Source: Siphonodentalium dalli | Lineage: Eukaryota; Mollusca; Scaphopoda; Gadilida; Siphonodentaliidae | Assembly (NCBI GenBank): GCA_032622095.1 | Contig: CP136069.1 | Span: 206,202,750 to 206,266,749 of the forward strand | DNA: 64,000 nucleotides | Direction: 5' to 3' | Shown here: in pieces, positions 35,351-46,997 of the stretch | Position numbering within the stretch: the first letter of the stretch is position 1 | How the letters are laid out: each line of letters opens with the position of its first letter | Made by a program: the position numbers and the translations under genes | The notes under the pieces: model-generated | Told to the model about the DNA's origin: nothing | Seen by the model: the letters and a program-made list of their open reading frames with translations, nothing else | Databases searched by the model: none

Positions 35351-35506
35351 ATGGGTGCGCCCAGGTGCAAGATGTTATCGGCGATTGCATATTCAAAATT
35401 CTCCATTGCTGTTGTTGTTCTCGTGCTGAATATTATTGGTATAAGCCAATCGATTGGGCATACATTGTGTGTGAAACCTCCGGACATGGTTGAACAGTGG
35501 AAGTGA
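35351..35506 (+). CDS. Possible first exon or small ORF with a signal peptide
   Basis: A 51-codon frame starts at an ATG in a favourable context (A at -3, G at +4). After a short basic lead (MGAPRCK) comes a hydrophobic run, SIAVVVLVLNIIGISQSIG (residues 18-36), as in a secretory signal or membrane anchor, then GHTLCVKPPDMVEQWK. The stop overlaps a possible splice donor (GAA|GTGAAA, near 35502), so it may be the first coding exon of a secreted or membrane protein with a long first intron. A promoter-like motif cluster lies directly upstream. No homologue is recognised, and no second exon was identified before the LINE at 36851. A chance ORF is the main alternative. Confidence 0.35.
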   Translation: MGAPRCKMLSAIAYSKFSIAVVVLVLNIIGISQSIGHTLCVKPPDMVEQWK

Positions 35507-36839
35507 AACTCAGTCAGTCGGAAAGAAAATAAATGATGAATTTGCGACTGAAAAAATATGAAAATCAAACTGATGGTCAGTGGAGACAGTGGAGTGGAAT
35601 GTGGACGTTGGACTGGCCTGTGATAACCACGGTGATTTGACTTGTTGTGTTAAATTTTAAATATGTTTTCACCTGTACTGGTTAGAGCTGCAAGCGGCAA
35701 ATTGTTCCGTCTACTTCTCTAAATGTATTTGTTAATAGCTGACACTGTCAGGTCAAGGAAATCAGAAAATGGTCATTTTAGAGCTGACGGATTTACTCAT
35801 TTACTACTAGTTCTACTATTAGGCTATTACTACTAGGATTTTATTACAGATTAGTAAATTTAGTTTTCAACGACTTCTGGCTCAGCCTCACCCACTCACT
35901 GTGAGTGTGACTCGGGTCAAACTACAATTCAGGTCAGCCACAGAGCAGTCGACACACAGATGTGACAAACATGTGAAGCCCAGTGAATTGGTGAGTCAAT
36001 TAACTTGGTGAGTGAAGGAAAAGAAGAACATCTCCCATTTGGTCTCGGCACACTGCAGAGTGTAGTGACTGGTGAGAGGATATGCTTTCAACTTTCCATC
36101 TATGAATTCTGTTTCCTGTGATTGACAGATCAAGTTAAATATAATAATTATAATGCACCGTTAATAACACCATTAAGTTAACGGTGATTTGTTTCAGCAT
36201 TCTCACATATTAAATATTTCATGATTGTAACACTGTGTTCTCGGTTTAAACCTTGAGCATTAAGCGGGAGCTCGGTCAGCATGGCTAGCATATATACTAG
36301 TGGCTATTTGTGGAAAAAATATTAAATATAGCCCTGCGTACTTGCTATTGTCGACTTGACAAATTGGGATTGGAATAATCTGTATAATAAACATAATAAT
36401 TCCAGGCCAAGCTGTTCGAACTGTCACGACCTTCTAGTTCTACATGACTCATGGGGCGATCGCAGATGGTCATATAAATGTTTAATATGGTAGCATTATT
36501 CTTAGACCATGCCATGAATCTCTATGTATCTATGCCCGTCGAGAATGATATATTCCACCAGTACAAAGTGTTTGCTGTTGCGATAGGGAAGTTTGTAACA
36601 ATGAAACAACAGTACAGGTAATAAATTATGAAATACCTGTTCCTTAATAATGTGTGTCATAGAATATGAAGGTCCAACTTTGAAATTGCAAGATTTAAGT
36701 GACTTTGTGGTTGATTTTGCTTTGCTTTGCTAATGTAATTCCTTCCGGGCAATTATAAAATTCTCAACGATCATTAAATTATTTGGCATAGAGACATATA
36801 TAGAACTATTATTAATTTCAGTCTAAGTCTTCACTATCA
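35507..36839. other. No recognised gene
   Basis: Could be intron or flank of the candidate exon at 35351. No coding domain or clear repeat was seen. Confidence 0.4.
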
Positions 36840-36850
36840 ATATTATTGAC

Positions 36851-38759
36851 TTCATACATAAATGCCTCAATTTATTCAAATTTGGTGATTCCATAAAAAA
36901 GTGGATGGCAATTCTATATCAAGACGCTAGTTCGTCCATCCTGATTAATGGTCACATATCACAAAGTTTTAAATTAGGGCGTGGCTGTCGACAAGGTGAT
37001 CCCATATCCCCATATATTTTTCTCCTCTGCGCAGAGGTGTTAGCATTGTTGGTAAGACAAAATGATAAAATTAGAGGATTAGTCCTCGGTGGTTCAGAGT
37101 ATAAAATATCACAATACGCGGACGACACAACGTTTATACTTGATGGCAATGAAAGTAGCATTCGTGAGTCCTACTCAATACTTGACCTATATGCTCGGGT
37201 TTCGGGACTGCGCATTAACCCGGAGAAATGTCAGGCGGCATGGATAGGATCAAGAGCAAACTGTGAATCAACCATGTGCCATGATTTAAAATTATCCTAC
37301 TAAAAAACTTTCAACTTTCTGGGCATTAATTTCGACACTGATCTTCGAAAGATGATGACAAACTACTCCTGTAAATTGGACGAAATAGAACGACTAACCA
37401 AGATATGGAGCCACAGGCTACTAACCCCAATTGGAAGAATAACTGTCATTAAGACACTTATTCTTCCAAAGCTAACCCACATATTCATGTCTCTCCCAAA
37501 TCCAGACGATGCTTTCGTTAAGAAGTTAAACACTATTTTATTCAAGTTTATCTGGAACTCTAAACGAGACAGAGTACAAAGGAAGCAGTTATGTCTCGAT
37601 TACTCCCTAGGAGGACTGAAAATGGTCAACTTGGAACATTTTAACGACGCAATGAAAATCACATGGCTGAGACGTCTGATATGTAAACAATCAAATTGGG
37701 CACCTCTCCTAAAAGACACCCCCATTATCAACGACCCCCTGTACCTAACATATGATGCTAAATTCCTGTCAAAACAAACTTCAAAAATTTCTAACCCATT
37801 TTGGAGGGATGTTCTCAGCTCTTGGTGCAAATTTATAAGCATATATGATAAAAATGGTAATATCATGTCAGAGACCATATGGAATAATTCTAACATCAGA
37901 ATGGAAGGAAACCCAATTAACTTTAATTCGTGGAGAAATGCAGGCATATATTTTATAAACGATCTGTTCTGGAGAATTTCACACCCATGACTCCCTTAAG
38001 GCTACATTCAATATTTCTACTAACTTCGTTATTATAGCTAGCCTAAAACGCCAAATATATAGCCTTTCAAACTCTCGAAATCAGCCCCTCCTACGATTAC
38101 CCTATCCGTTCTTACCCAAAACTTTGAAACCGTTATTAAGGGACCAGAAAGGGGGTCAACTCTTTCATCGAACCCTGTCAATGGGGAAACGGGTACCAAA
38201 CTCATGTAAAAAATGGAATTCGGAAATAAAAGACGACTCCCAATCATGGGACAATATATTTCGCAATACATTCACAACCACGCCTGACACAAAACTCCAA
38301 TGGCTCCAATATAGAATTAATACGAGAATCCTATCGACGAACAAATTTCTGAAGATAGCAGGCATAAGAGCTGACGATCTGTGTAAGCGATGCGAAAATA
38401 CTCAAGAGAACATTTCTCACATTTTCTGGGACTGCCCATATACAAATCGGTTTATAACCGAAATTCAGTCTTGGTTGAAAATTAATGAAGTGTCTATACA
38501 CATAACCAAACCAAGTATGCTTTTTGGCGTTAATCATTGCCAAGTGAATTCTATCATAAATTACTTCCTACTTGTGCTAAAGCAATATGTATATAGGACT
38601 AAATTTGACCCGATCCAACTTTCAATAAAGGCATTTCTCGCTGAATTAAAATTCAAATATGAATGCGATAAATACACATCCAGAAGCAACATGCGATATC
38701 AAGAGTTTAAAAATCGATGGCTACCCTTAGAAAATATTATTAATGACAACACCGATTGA
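36851..38759 (+). pseudogene. LINE reverse transcriptase and C-terminal zinc region, broken
   Basis: This is the C-terminal half of an L1/Tx1-type ORF2. In order: DFIHKCLNLFKFGDSIKKW, then GRGCRQGDPISPYIFLLCAEVL, the catalytic ISQYADDTTFIL, the thumb (SGLRINPEKCQ), then after 37352 the GRITVIKTLILPKLTHI and NTILFKFIWNSKR phrases typical of this clade. Near the end is a cysteine-histidine motif, CKRCENTQENISHIFWDC, like the zinc-binding tail of L1 ORF2. Breaks: a TAA at 37301-37303, with homology continuing in the same frame, and one frameshift near 37980, after which the reading frame runs to 38759. Only two lesions suggest a moderately young insertion. Confidence 0.9.
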
Positions 38760-39256
38760 CTTGCTGATATTCCACAACAAAACCAAATTTATATGTATAT
38801 ACATGTATACACCCCGATTAATATAATTATATACATAGAGCCTGGAACCCGAGCTATCTCTCAAATTTACATTAATCTTTTCCTAACTTGATCATCAAAA
38901 AGCCGGCAAGAATTTATCTGCGCCTAACTTTACTCTTTATATAACTGTATAACTGACACTCTTCATTAAATGCACAAACGTTGTGTCGCCCAATAGCCAA
39001 CGGAAAAACAAACTATTTATCGCTTTACAAAAACTACACCAAAAACAACTATATCATTCAAGCATGATTTTATTAATGTCGCCAGTGAGAAAGTATAGCC
39101 CGAGTGAAATTCACTTGGGAGCGTGCAAAAGTGAGTGCAAGAATATAATATGTATCAATGTATCGTTAATGTAATGCTTGTGTGTATGTATGTCTGTCTC
39201 ATGTTTTTGTTGTTATATCTACTTCACCAATAAAAAAAAAAAATTAAAAAATATAT
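38760..39256 (+). other. LINE 3' UTR and A-rich tail
   Basis: Non-coding downstream part of the same insertion, ending CACCAATAAAAAAAAAAAAT (39225 onward) before the 3' target duplication. Confidence 0.75.
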
Positions 39257-39416
39257 ATATTATTGACCATCACAATGATAGGCCACCTGAGAGTACGATA
39301 TAATATCACAAAAGTTACAACAAGCATGCAATCTCAAGCTGGGTCCACCCCTACTGTGAAGTAGATTATTGAGAAACAAGTATTAAATACAGGGAAATAT
39401 ATTCCCTTTTTTTAGA

Positions 39417-39780
39417 AGCAAATTTGATTTTTGAGACAATGCAAATGTTTTGAGATTGGGTGGGATTCGAACCCCGGCCCGATGGCGAGCGCGCCTTGCG
39501 ACTCAAAGTCCGACGTCAATACCACACGGCCACCGAAGAAACCCCAAAAAAGGAAGCTCGAATGGCCGCTGTATTATAGAGACCTTAAAATGTGAATATA
39601 GTGTCCTAAGTACGACGTAGAATTACAGCGGCCATTCGAGCTTCCTTTTTTGGTATTGCTTTGGTGGCCGTGTGGTATTGACGTCGGAATTTGAGTCGCA
39701 AGGCGCACTCGCCGTCGAGCCGGGGTTCGTATTCCACCCAATCTAAAAAAAATTGCATTGTCTCAGAAATCAAATTTGCT
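39417..39780. repeat. Inverted pair of tRNA-like SINE modules (palindrome, 157-bp arms)
   Basis: Arms 39417-39573 and 39624-39780 are equal in length and mostly complementary, around a 50-bp spacer. Each arm holds a pol III promoter-like pair. In the right arm (plus strand) these are A box TGGCCGTGTGG 39665-39675 and B box GGTTCGTATTCC 39724-39735. In the left arm (minus strand) they are A box at 39522-39532 and a perfect GGTTCGAATCC at 39463-39473. Transcription would run outward from the centre. The stems do not fold as a complete tRNA, so these are SINE heads, not functional tRNA genes. Confidence 0.75.
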
Positions 39781-40992
39781 TATAAAAATAGGCGCCTGGT
39801 GTGTTGTATAGTCCCAAGCATGTTCTAAGAGCAATGCTCGCCATGTTTCGGAGGCATAACATATAAAACATTGCTGCTGTGCCGTACCTCCTATATTATA
39901 TTCCCTTTTTGTTTATTCATTGTTATAAATTTCGCTGTCAGAACTTCAAAAAGTTCCCAGGTTTTTGTACAGTGAAATTGGTGTAATATGGTCTATAGTA
40001 CGGTCATATCTAGTGTAGAGATTCATGACATGATCTAGTATTTTTTGTGGTTCGATGGTCTTTTAATGTGAACTCAGTAAACGTGCATATATGCACGTCT
40101 GATTAATTAGTAGTAACCGTATAGGAAACGCCCGAACATACCACTATTGCACAATGACATCAGTTTGTTTGATCTAAATTATTTATCCACTCCAGCCCCA
40201 AAACAATAGTCATTTGGCAAATTATGTCATCCCTTTTTGAAGTGCCTATCATCTACTGAAGGTGGATACTACCACAGGCCAGAACTTGTGTCCCATTGAG
40301 TCATTGTGCCCCACCGTGTAACTCGCTGAAAGTCAAGCATCCATAAACGTCTATAAATAAATCAAATGTGGCTATGTGAAATATGCCATAAATCCCCGTT
40401 TTCCACATCACAAAAATGTGTTCATTATTATATGTAAATTTATCCAATAAAGAGAGCTTTCCCTTAAAATTGCAAAAAATAAATTAATTAGTTTTGTCTT
40501 GAAAATTGGTCGCTGGGCCAGATTCAACCTTCACCTGATGATAGCATTTTGAACAAATATAGTAACATGTGTGATATGGCTAATATCTCTGGACTGGCGC
40601 CATTTATATTGGTCTGGAAATTAGAGAAATGTTAGAGGCAATGTCTCACTCGGACCCATGTCTAACTGTGGCCCACATTCCCCTATATTTGGTGCTGCAA
40701 CATATTCTCGTGCAAATAGGTTTACATTGTACCTAAATATTCACATTGGTTCATATTTTGTATTCATTTAAATTTGTTTAAATCAAAATTTAGAAAAACT
40801 AACGCCGTTATACACTCTGCCAGGGCACCCTGAGTCACCACACGAAATTTCGTTGAAATCCGAACCAAAATTAACAAAGACGTGTTGGTCTCAACTTTAC
40901 TCCAGTCTTATATGTATATATAAACAGTCCCATGAAACATGTATACATTTATTGATGGACGTGTCGTGGGATGTTCATACAGGATCGGGTTC
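39781..40992. other. No recognised gene
   Basis: Unassigned AT-rich sequence; no boundary or domain seen. Confidence 0.4.
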
Positions 40993-41100
40993 ATTATTCC
41001 GAAGGTTCCATATTCCGAAGGTTCATTATTCCGAAGGTTTGCTATTCCAAATGTTCGTTATTCCGAAGATTCGCTATTCTGAAGGTTTTCTATTCTGGGC
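40993..41100. repeat. ~16-bp minisatellite ATTCCGAAGGTTCATT
   Basis: Six to seven degenerate units of TATTCCGAAGGTTC. The complementary unit (GAACCTTCGGAATAG) occurs at about 44050-44140, 45905-45995 and 47740-47832 in each triplicated copy. Confidence 0.85.
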
Positions 41101-41329
41101 GTATTTAACCAGAAATGAATTAAAATTTGCAGTCCCACTCCCCCATAAAAACCACACGAGGAATGAAAAATGCTATTACGCTAGTATTCACATATAGTAC
41201 ATTTATACACCCCATTCTAATTCCCAAATTGTCCCAGATGTCGGTTATTAATAGCAAGAATACAGTATCAGTTTATCGTTTATTATGGAAAGTTGAAAAC
41301 ACGATGAGTCGATGACTGAATGACTGAAC

Positions 41330-42308
41330 TAAGGGTGCATTTACATTGCTATAGAAATGTACACAGATCTACACGCAGACAGTGTAAACGGGTTGATATA
41401 GAAATGCACACAGAAAGAAAACGGTATTAGTTCGTGTGACCAAAAATCGTGACCGCTACACGTCACGGTCAACGCCCATATATTGCGACAGGCAAATCAG
41501 TTTTGATTAATTGTTACTCGGGCTTGGCGAATGTTTTCGTTGTCATTTCAACCCGTGTATTTCGAATATTGAACACGGATAGGGACGTGGCAACTTGTGC
41601 AACGGTTGGATATTTCATACCTGACACAACATTAGTTGTAATTTCCAAACCAACAATAGATTAAAAATGATCTTGTAGTTTGATTTTCAAACATTTTATT
41701 TGGGGGGGGGTATGGTTTTCGGACCAATATTTGCATAATTTCCTACTTTTTATCAAAATTTTGGACTGGAATGGCCATCAGCTGGAAATGTTTCCAACCT
41801 TATCATAGGGGCGGATGTAATGTTGGAAATGTCCAACACTTGGAAAGATTGTGTCCTGGTCCCTCCCCGTGGCCAGTCATCATCATCATATTTATTGTCT
41901 AACAGCTATATATAAAAACTGCATGTAATTTAAGAAAACATTATTGTCCTACATTGGTTAACATTGTCATTGGAATTGTCATCAGTTGAAAATTTTACTA
42001 CATTTGGTCAAATAAAGGGTGTTGTAGGGTAACTGCATGATTTTCATTCTTTCTTCGAACCATTATCAAGTGGTATAAGGATACACTTTAAATACATGCG
42101 GCACATACCAAATCGCTGTTATCTGCTGATAGTTGATACATTTTCATGTCTGGCCTAAACTGACACGACGCGCGGTGAATTGTCAATTACCAGAGTACAG
42201 ATCAGAGCGCGTTCACTATTGGTAATCATGTTGTGATCACAGTAATGCGCGACACGTGACTTTATACAGATCTATATACATTTCTATAGCAATGTAAATG
42301 CACCCTAA
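41330..42308. mobile_element. PIF/Harbinger-type MITE with TAA target duplication
   Basis: Termini at 41333 and 42305 are inverted copies beginning GGGTGCATTTACATTGCTAT. The first 29 bases are identical and similarity continues to about 38. Both ends are flanked by TAA (41330-41332, 42306-42308), the TWA target of PIF/Harbinger elements, and the GGG start fits too. The 973-bp interior has no transposase; a 71-codon frame at 41449 has no recognised domain. Confidence 0.85.
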
Positions 42309-42417
42309 GCTACATGTAGAGTCTAAGTGATACAGTCTGTCCGGACTGGCAATCTATATTTGAAAGAAACATCAACATTAAAGGCCCACTTAATTTTCGA
42401 ACCCCCAGATCATATAT
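42309..42417. other. Short unassigned spacer
   Basis: Ends in a (TA)n/(TAA)n tract that is the 3' tail of the next LINE. Confidence 0.4.
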
Positions 42418-43330
42418 ATATATAATAATAATAATAATATTTATATAGCGCCTATCCCCCGCAAGGGGCCCTAAGCACTTTACACATTATATAAATACAC
42501 AAGAAATGCACATGGAAAATAATCAATAGATATGAGGAATTATATATAATCAGATTTTGTTAGTTTTCTTTGTGTCGGGTAGCGTCGTCGGAATATGTGA
42601 GTTTTTAAAGCAGATCGAAAATCGGTTAGCAAGCAAGATTGTCTCATTTCATTTGGTAGAGAGTTCCAAATGTCGGGACAGGCTACAGAGAAAGCTCTGT
42701 CGCCGACGGTCATAAGATTTGCATTTTGAGGGCAGAGAAGGGACGATTCATCAGAACGAAGTGTTCGCCGGGGGAGGGTATGGATATATCAGACTGTTAA
42801 TATATTCGGGAAGGGATTCAGAGACAAACATCCGACGGAAACCAAATGTTGCTATTTTGAATTGTATCCGATCTTTGATAGGTAGCCAGTGAAGGTCGGC
42901 GTGCATGGTTGTTACTCTACAGCCTTTCCTTCTTCGGAGTACAATTCTGGCGGCGGTGTCCTGCAAGCGTTGACGTCTGTTGATTTGCGAATCGGGGAGC
43001 CGGAATAATAGTATGTTACAGTAGTCTAGACGACTCATAACAAACGAAGCAACAATTGTTTTTGCTGCGTCAACGGTGAGATATTTGCGGACCTGGCCAA
43101 GGCGTCGCAGTTCCAAAAATATATACTTGCAGAGGTGGTCGATATGTGTCTCCATAGACAGTGTTTGATCGAGATGGACTCCTAGATTTTTGACACACGA
43201 AGAGAAGATAATAGTGTCACGATCTGCTTGCAGTGATGTAATGCACAATTGGCTGACAGATTTAGGTGAAGACGAAAGAATAATTTTCCTAACGTGGTCG
43301 CACGTCACTTCCTCGAATTTACTGATTGAA
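42418..43330 (-). pseudogene. L2/CR1-like LINE, C-terminal RT with internal deletion
   Basis: Minus-strand coding sequence of the RT thumb and C terminus: VKNLGVHLDQTLSMETHID, MSRLDYCNILLFRLPDSQI, RLQDTAARIVL and LHWLPIKDRIQFKI. Near 42775 there is a frameshift, and then ACPDIWNSLPNEMRQ continues to a stop near 42540. The element ends in GGCGCTATATAAATATTATT-type sequence with an (ATT)n tail (42418-42460), typical of L2/CR1-like 3' ends. Upstream, an N-terminal phrase (CDHVRKIILSSSPKS) joins directly to the thumb region, so the whole catalytic palm has been deleted. The N-terminal phrase recurs in both RT pieces of the adjoining array. Confidence 0.85.
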
Positions 43331-43518
43331 GTTCCAGTGATGTTATATATATATATAATATATGCCATATTATATACCATGCATTTGAAATAGGAAGCTC
43401 TCTAACATTGTATTATCAACTTATCCGTGTGTAATAAACATGTGAACATGTTTTTGTTTAGTTGCCGACGTGTTTTTGTGCTAAAGTTTCATCTGGTTTT
43501 GTTGTGCAAAGTGTATTA

Positions 43519-43580
43519 TTTTCAATGGAGGGGGAATAACTCTATATTTTAAAGATAGGTTATTCCCCTTCCATTGAAAA
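43519..43580. repeat. 22-bp-arm hairpin, copy 1 of 3
   Basis: Arms 43519-43540 and 43559-43580 (TTTTCAATGGAGGGGGAATA and onward) pair with one mismatch around an 18-base loop. The same hairpin is at 45374-45435 and 47210-47271. Confidence 0.85.
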
Positions 43581-44283
43581 TTCCTTTTTCTAGCTTGAAT
43601 TCTGTTCCAGTGTGGGAGCCATAACGGGGGCGGATTTTTTATGATTTCAGCTATTTTATATTTCTCTATGGGCATCTTCTGAGCACAGACGTTTCAAATG
43701 GTGATGGATTATAGTATTTTAATCATATTTTATGGCATTATATTGTTATTAAAACAGAATATCAATGTTATGGCGCTCCTGTATTCATTAAGCGTTATAG
43801 CCCCACTGTTATAAACCACCTTTAGCTCGCGTATTCTTGCCTCTAAGATTATTGAGATATATCGCCATGGAAACATAGCAATTGTGTGGGCTGCGTGACG
43901 TGACATTAAATTTCAAGGAAACCCGCGAAAAATAAATCACATTTATTGTTTCAATGTTTTAAGTTATTTCCTTCATAAAAAGTGTCTTATGATAAAGAAC
44001 CCTATCAATACTTTAGAATATAGAATTAAACTTCAAAATAACAAAAACCTTCGGAATAGAGAACCATTGGAATAGCAAACCTTCGGTATAATGAACCTTG
44101 GGAATAGTGAACATTCGGAATAGCGAACCTTCGGAATAGAGACATGTCGCTGTCTATACGTACTTACGTGATCATATATCCCAAGTTGGCCGGAAATACA
44201 GGCACTCCCATGACACACACATTTATCATTTTATAGATGGACGTACGTGTCTTGAGTTGTCCATACGTACTGAAGTAATCATA

Positions 44284-44357
44284 TTAATAATTAATAATTA
44301 TTCTTGTAACGCGCCTATCCCCATGGTGGTGGGCCCTAGGCGCTGGACAATTATTAA
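44284..44357 (-). mobile_element. 70-bp LINE 3'-end insertion in array copy 1 only
   Basis: The segment carries GCGCCTATCCCC...GGGCCCTAGGCGCTGGACA with an ATTATTAATT-type tail, matching the 3' end at 42418-42485. Copies two and three run straight from CATATTA into AAGGTTACA, so this is an insertion after triplication, with a short ATTA duplication. Confidence 0.7.
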
Positions 44358-44678
44358 GGTTACAATATATAATAAGGTTACAGTATATAATAAGGTTACA
44401 TCATATAATGAGGTTACAGCATATAAAAAGGTTACAGTATATAATAAGGTTATATATTTTTTCTAAATACAAACAAGACTAAACTTAAAGAAGTTATATG
44501 TACTCCATGGCATACATTGGTGTAATTGGTTATTAAGCAACACAGTGGTGCATAAGTAAGCCGATGTACATGACCATTATAATAAGTTTCCAAAACAAAA
44601 CTAATAAAAGTATTGATTTACTTAAATATTTAAAAATATTATTCTCTGTTGACGACCAGTTAGGTAAGAAACGAACCA

Positions 44679-45161
44679 CTATAGGACAGTACCGGAAATG
44701 CCGAATGATCTTTCAAGTCGATGTAGCAGAATTTGGTGATCAATCGTGTCGAACGCAACAAGAAGATCAGATGTTATTTTCAGCATCGCGGTCTCAGTGC
44801 TATGCCCTGTGTGATAAGCAGACTGGAAAGGTTCCCATAGTATATTATTATTGAGGTGCGTTTTGAGTTGAAACAGAACAATTTTCTCCAATACTTTTGA
44901 TATAAACTGCAGGTTAGAGACTGGTCTGTAGTGATTTAGAGTATCAGGATCGAGACCCGATTTTTTCAAGAGAGGAATCACAATTGCTTCTTTAAAACAG
45001 GCGGAAACCGAACCACTAGACAGTGACGCATTAATCAAGTTGGTCAGTGGCTCTATCATGAAGTCGATATGTTTAATTATGAGGTCTGTAGGTATTGGGT
45101 CCAGACTGCACGATTTAGGTGAAGACGAAAGAATAATTTTCCTAACGTGGTCGCACGTCAC
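44679..45161 (-). pseudogene. LINE RT N-terminal fragment, array copy 1
   Basis: Encodes the RT fingers of the L2/CR1-like LINE: CSLDPIPTDLIIKHID, INASLSSGSVSACFKEA, NHYRPVSNLQFISKVLEKIV and QSAYHTGHSTETAML. A 51-bp deletion (compared with the second copy) removes the LLDLSAA segment just before FDTIDHQILLHRL, so the first catalytic aspartate region is damaged. There is no YADD, and the sequence passes into non-LINE array sequence near 44660. Non-functional. Confidence 0.85.
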
Positions 45162-46406
45162 TTCCTCGAATTTACTGATTGAAGTTACAGTGACGTTATA
45201 TATATATATATAATATATGCCATATTATATACCATGCATTTGAAATAGGAAGCTCTCTAACATTGTATTATCAACTTATCCGTGTGTAATAAACATGTGA
45301 ACATGTTTTTGTTGAGTTGCCGACGTGTTTTTGTGCTAAAGTTTCATCTGCTTTTGTTGTGCAAAGTGTATTATTTTCAATGGAGGGGGAATAACTCTAT
45401 ATTTTAAAGATAGGTTATTCCCCTTCCATTGAAAATTCCTTTTTCTAGCTTGAATTCTGTTGCAGTGTGGGAGCCATAACGGGGGTGGATTTTTTATGAT
45501 TTCAGCTATTTTATATTTCTCTATGGGCATCTTCTCAGCACAGACGTTTCAAATGGTGATGGATTATAGTATTTTAATCATATTTTATGGCATTAGATTG
45601 TTATTAAAACAGAATATCAATGTTATGGCGCTCCAGTATTCATTAAGCGTTATAGCCCCACTGTTATAAACCACCTTTAGCTCGCGTATTCTTGCCTCTA
45701 AGATTATTGAGATATATCGCCATGGAAACATAGCAATTGTGTGGGCTGCGTGACGTGACATTAAATTTCAAGGAAACCCGCGAAAAATAAATCACATTTT
45801 TTGTTTCAATGTTTTAAGTTATTTCCTTCATAAAAAGTGTCTTATGATAAAGAACCCTATCAATACTTTAGAATATAGAATTAAACTTCAAAATAACAAA
45901 AACCTTCGGAATAGAGAACCATTGGAATAGTAAACCTTCGGTATAATGAACCTTGGGAATAGTGAACATTCGGAATAGCGAACCTTCGGAATAGAGACAT
46001 GTCGCTGTCCATACGTACTTACGTGATCATATATCCCAAGTTGGCCGGAAATACAGGCACTCCCATGACACACACATTTATCATTTTATAGATGGACGTA
46101 CGTGTCTTGAGTTGTCCATACGTACTGAAGTAATCATATTAAGGTTACAGCATATAATAAGGTTACAGTATATAATAAGGTTACATCATATAATGAGGTT
46201 ACAGCATATAAAAAGGTTACAGCATATAATAAGGTTATATATTGTTTCTAAATACAAACAAGACTAAACTTAAAGAAATTATATGTACTCCATGGCATAC
46301 ATTGGTGTAATTGGTTATTAAGTAACACAGTGGTGCATAAGTAAGCCGATGTACATGACCATTATAATAAGTTTCCAAAACAAAACTAATAAAAGTATTG
46401 ATTTAC

Positions 46407-46997
46407 TTAAATATTTAAAAATATTATTCTCTGTTGACGACCAGTTAGGTAAGAAACGAACCACTGTAGGACAGTACCGGAAATGCCGAATGATCTTTCA
46501 AGTCGATGTAGCAGAATTTGGTGATCAATCGTGTCGAACGCTGCGCTAAGGTCTAACAAACACAGAATAGAAACGAGACCTTGATCAGACGCAACAAGAA
46601 GATCAGATGTTATTTTCAGCATCGCGGTCTCAGTGCTATGCCCTGTGTGATAAGCAGACTGGAAAGGTTCCCATAGTTTATTATTATTGAGGTGCGTTTT
46701 GAGTTGAAACAGAACAATTTTCTCCAATACTTTTGATATAAACTGCAGGTTAAAGACTGGTCTGTAGTGATTTAGAGTATCAGGATCGAGACCCGATTTT
46801 GTCAAGGGAGGAATCACAATTGCTTCTTTAAAACAGGCGGGAACCGAACCACTAGACAGTGACGCATTAATCAAGTTGGTCAATGGCTCTATCATGAAGT
46901 CGATATGTTTAATTATGAGGTCTGTAGGTATTGGGTCCAGACTGCACGATTTAGGTGAAGACGAAAGAATAATTTTCCTAACGTGGTCGCACGCCAC
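46407..46997 (-). pseudogene. LINE RT N-terminal fragment, array copy 2
   Basis: Same region as the first array copy without its 51-bp deletion: it retains LLDLSAAFDTIDHQILLHRL and extends to FVSYLTGRQQRI, which is just before the motif preceding YADD in this clade. It ends at the same junction into array sequence as copy 1, so the truncation preceded the tandem amplification. Without the palm active site it cannot encode a working RT. Confidence 0.85.

Larger units (their letters stand above)
36851..39256 (+). mobile_element. 5'-truncated L1/Tx1-like LINE with target-site duplication
   Basis: ATATTATTGAC occurs at 36840-36850 and again at 39257-39267, flanking the insertion. The 3' end has an A-rich tail (39232-39250). 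The coding part begins within the RT palm at the truncation point, in frame from the first bases. Endonuclease and ORF1 are missing, the usual product of incomplete target-primed reverse transcription. Confidence 0.9.

Noticed and set aside
35344-35568. 74-codon minus-strand frame
   Set aside because: Overlaps the candidate plus-strand exon and has no domain or start context; treated as a shadow.
39460-39540. Functional tRNA gene
   Set aside because: B box is good, but acceptor and T stems do not pair fully and the sequence lies in an inverted SINE arm.
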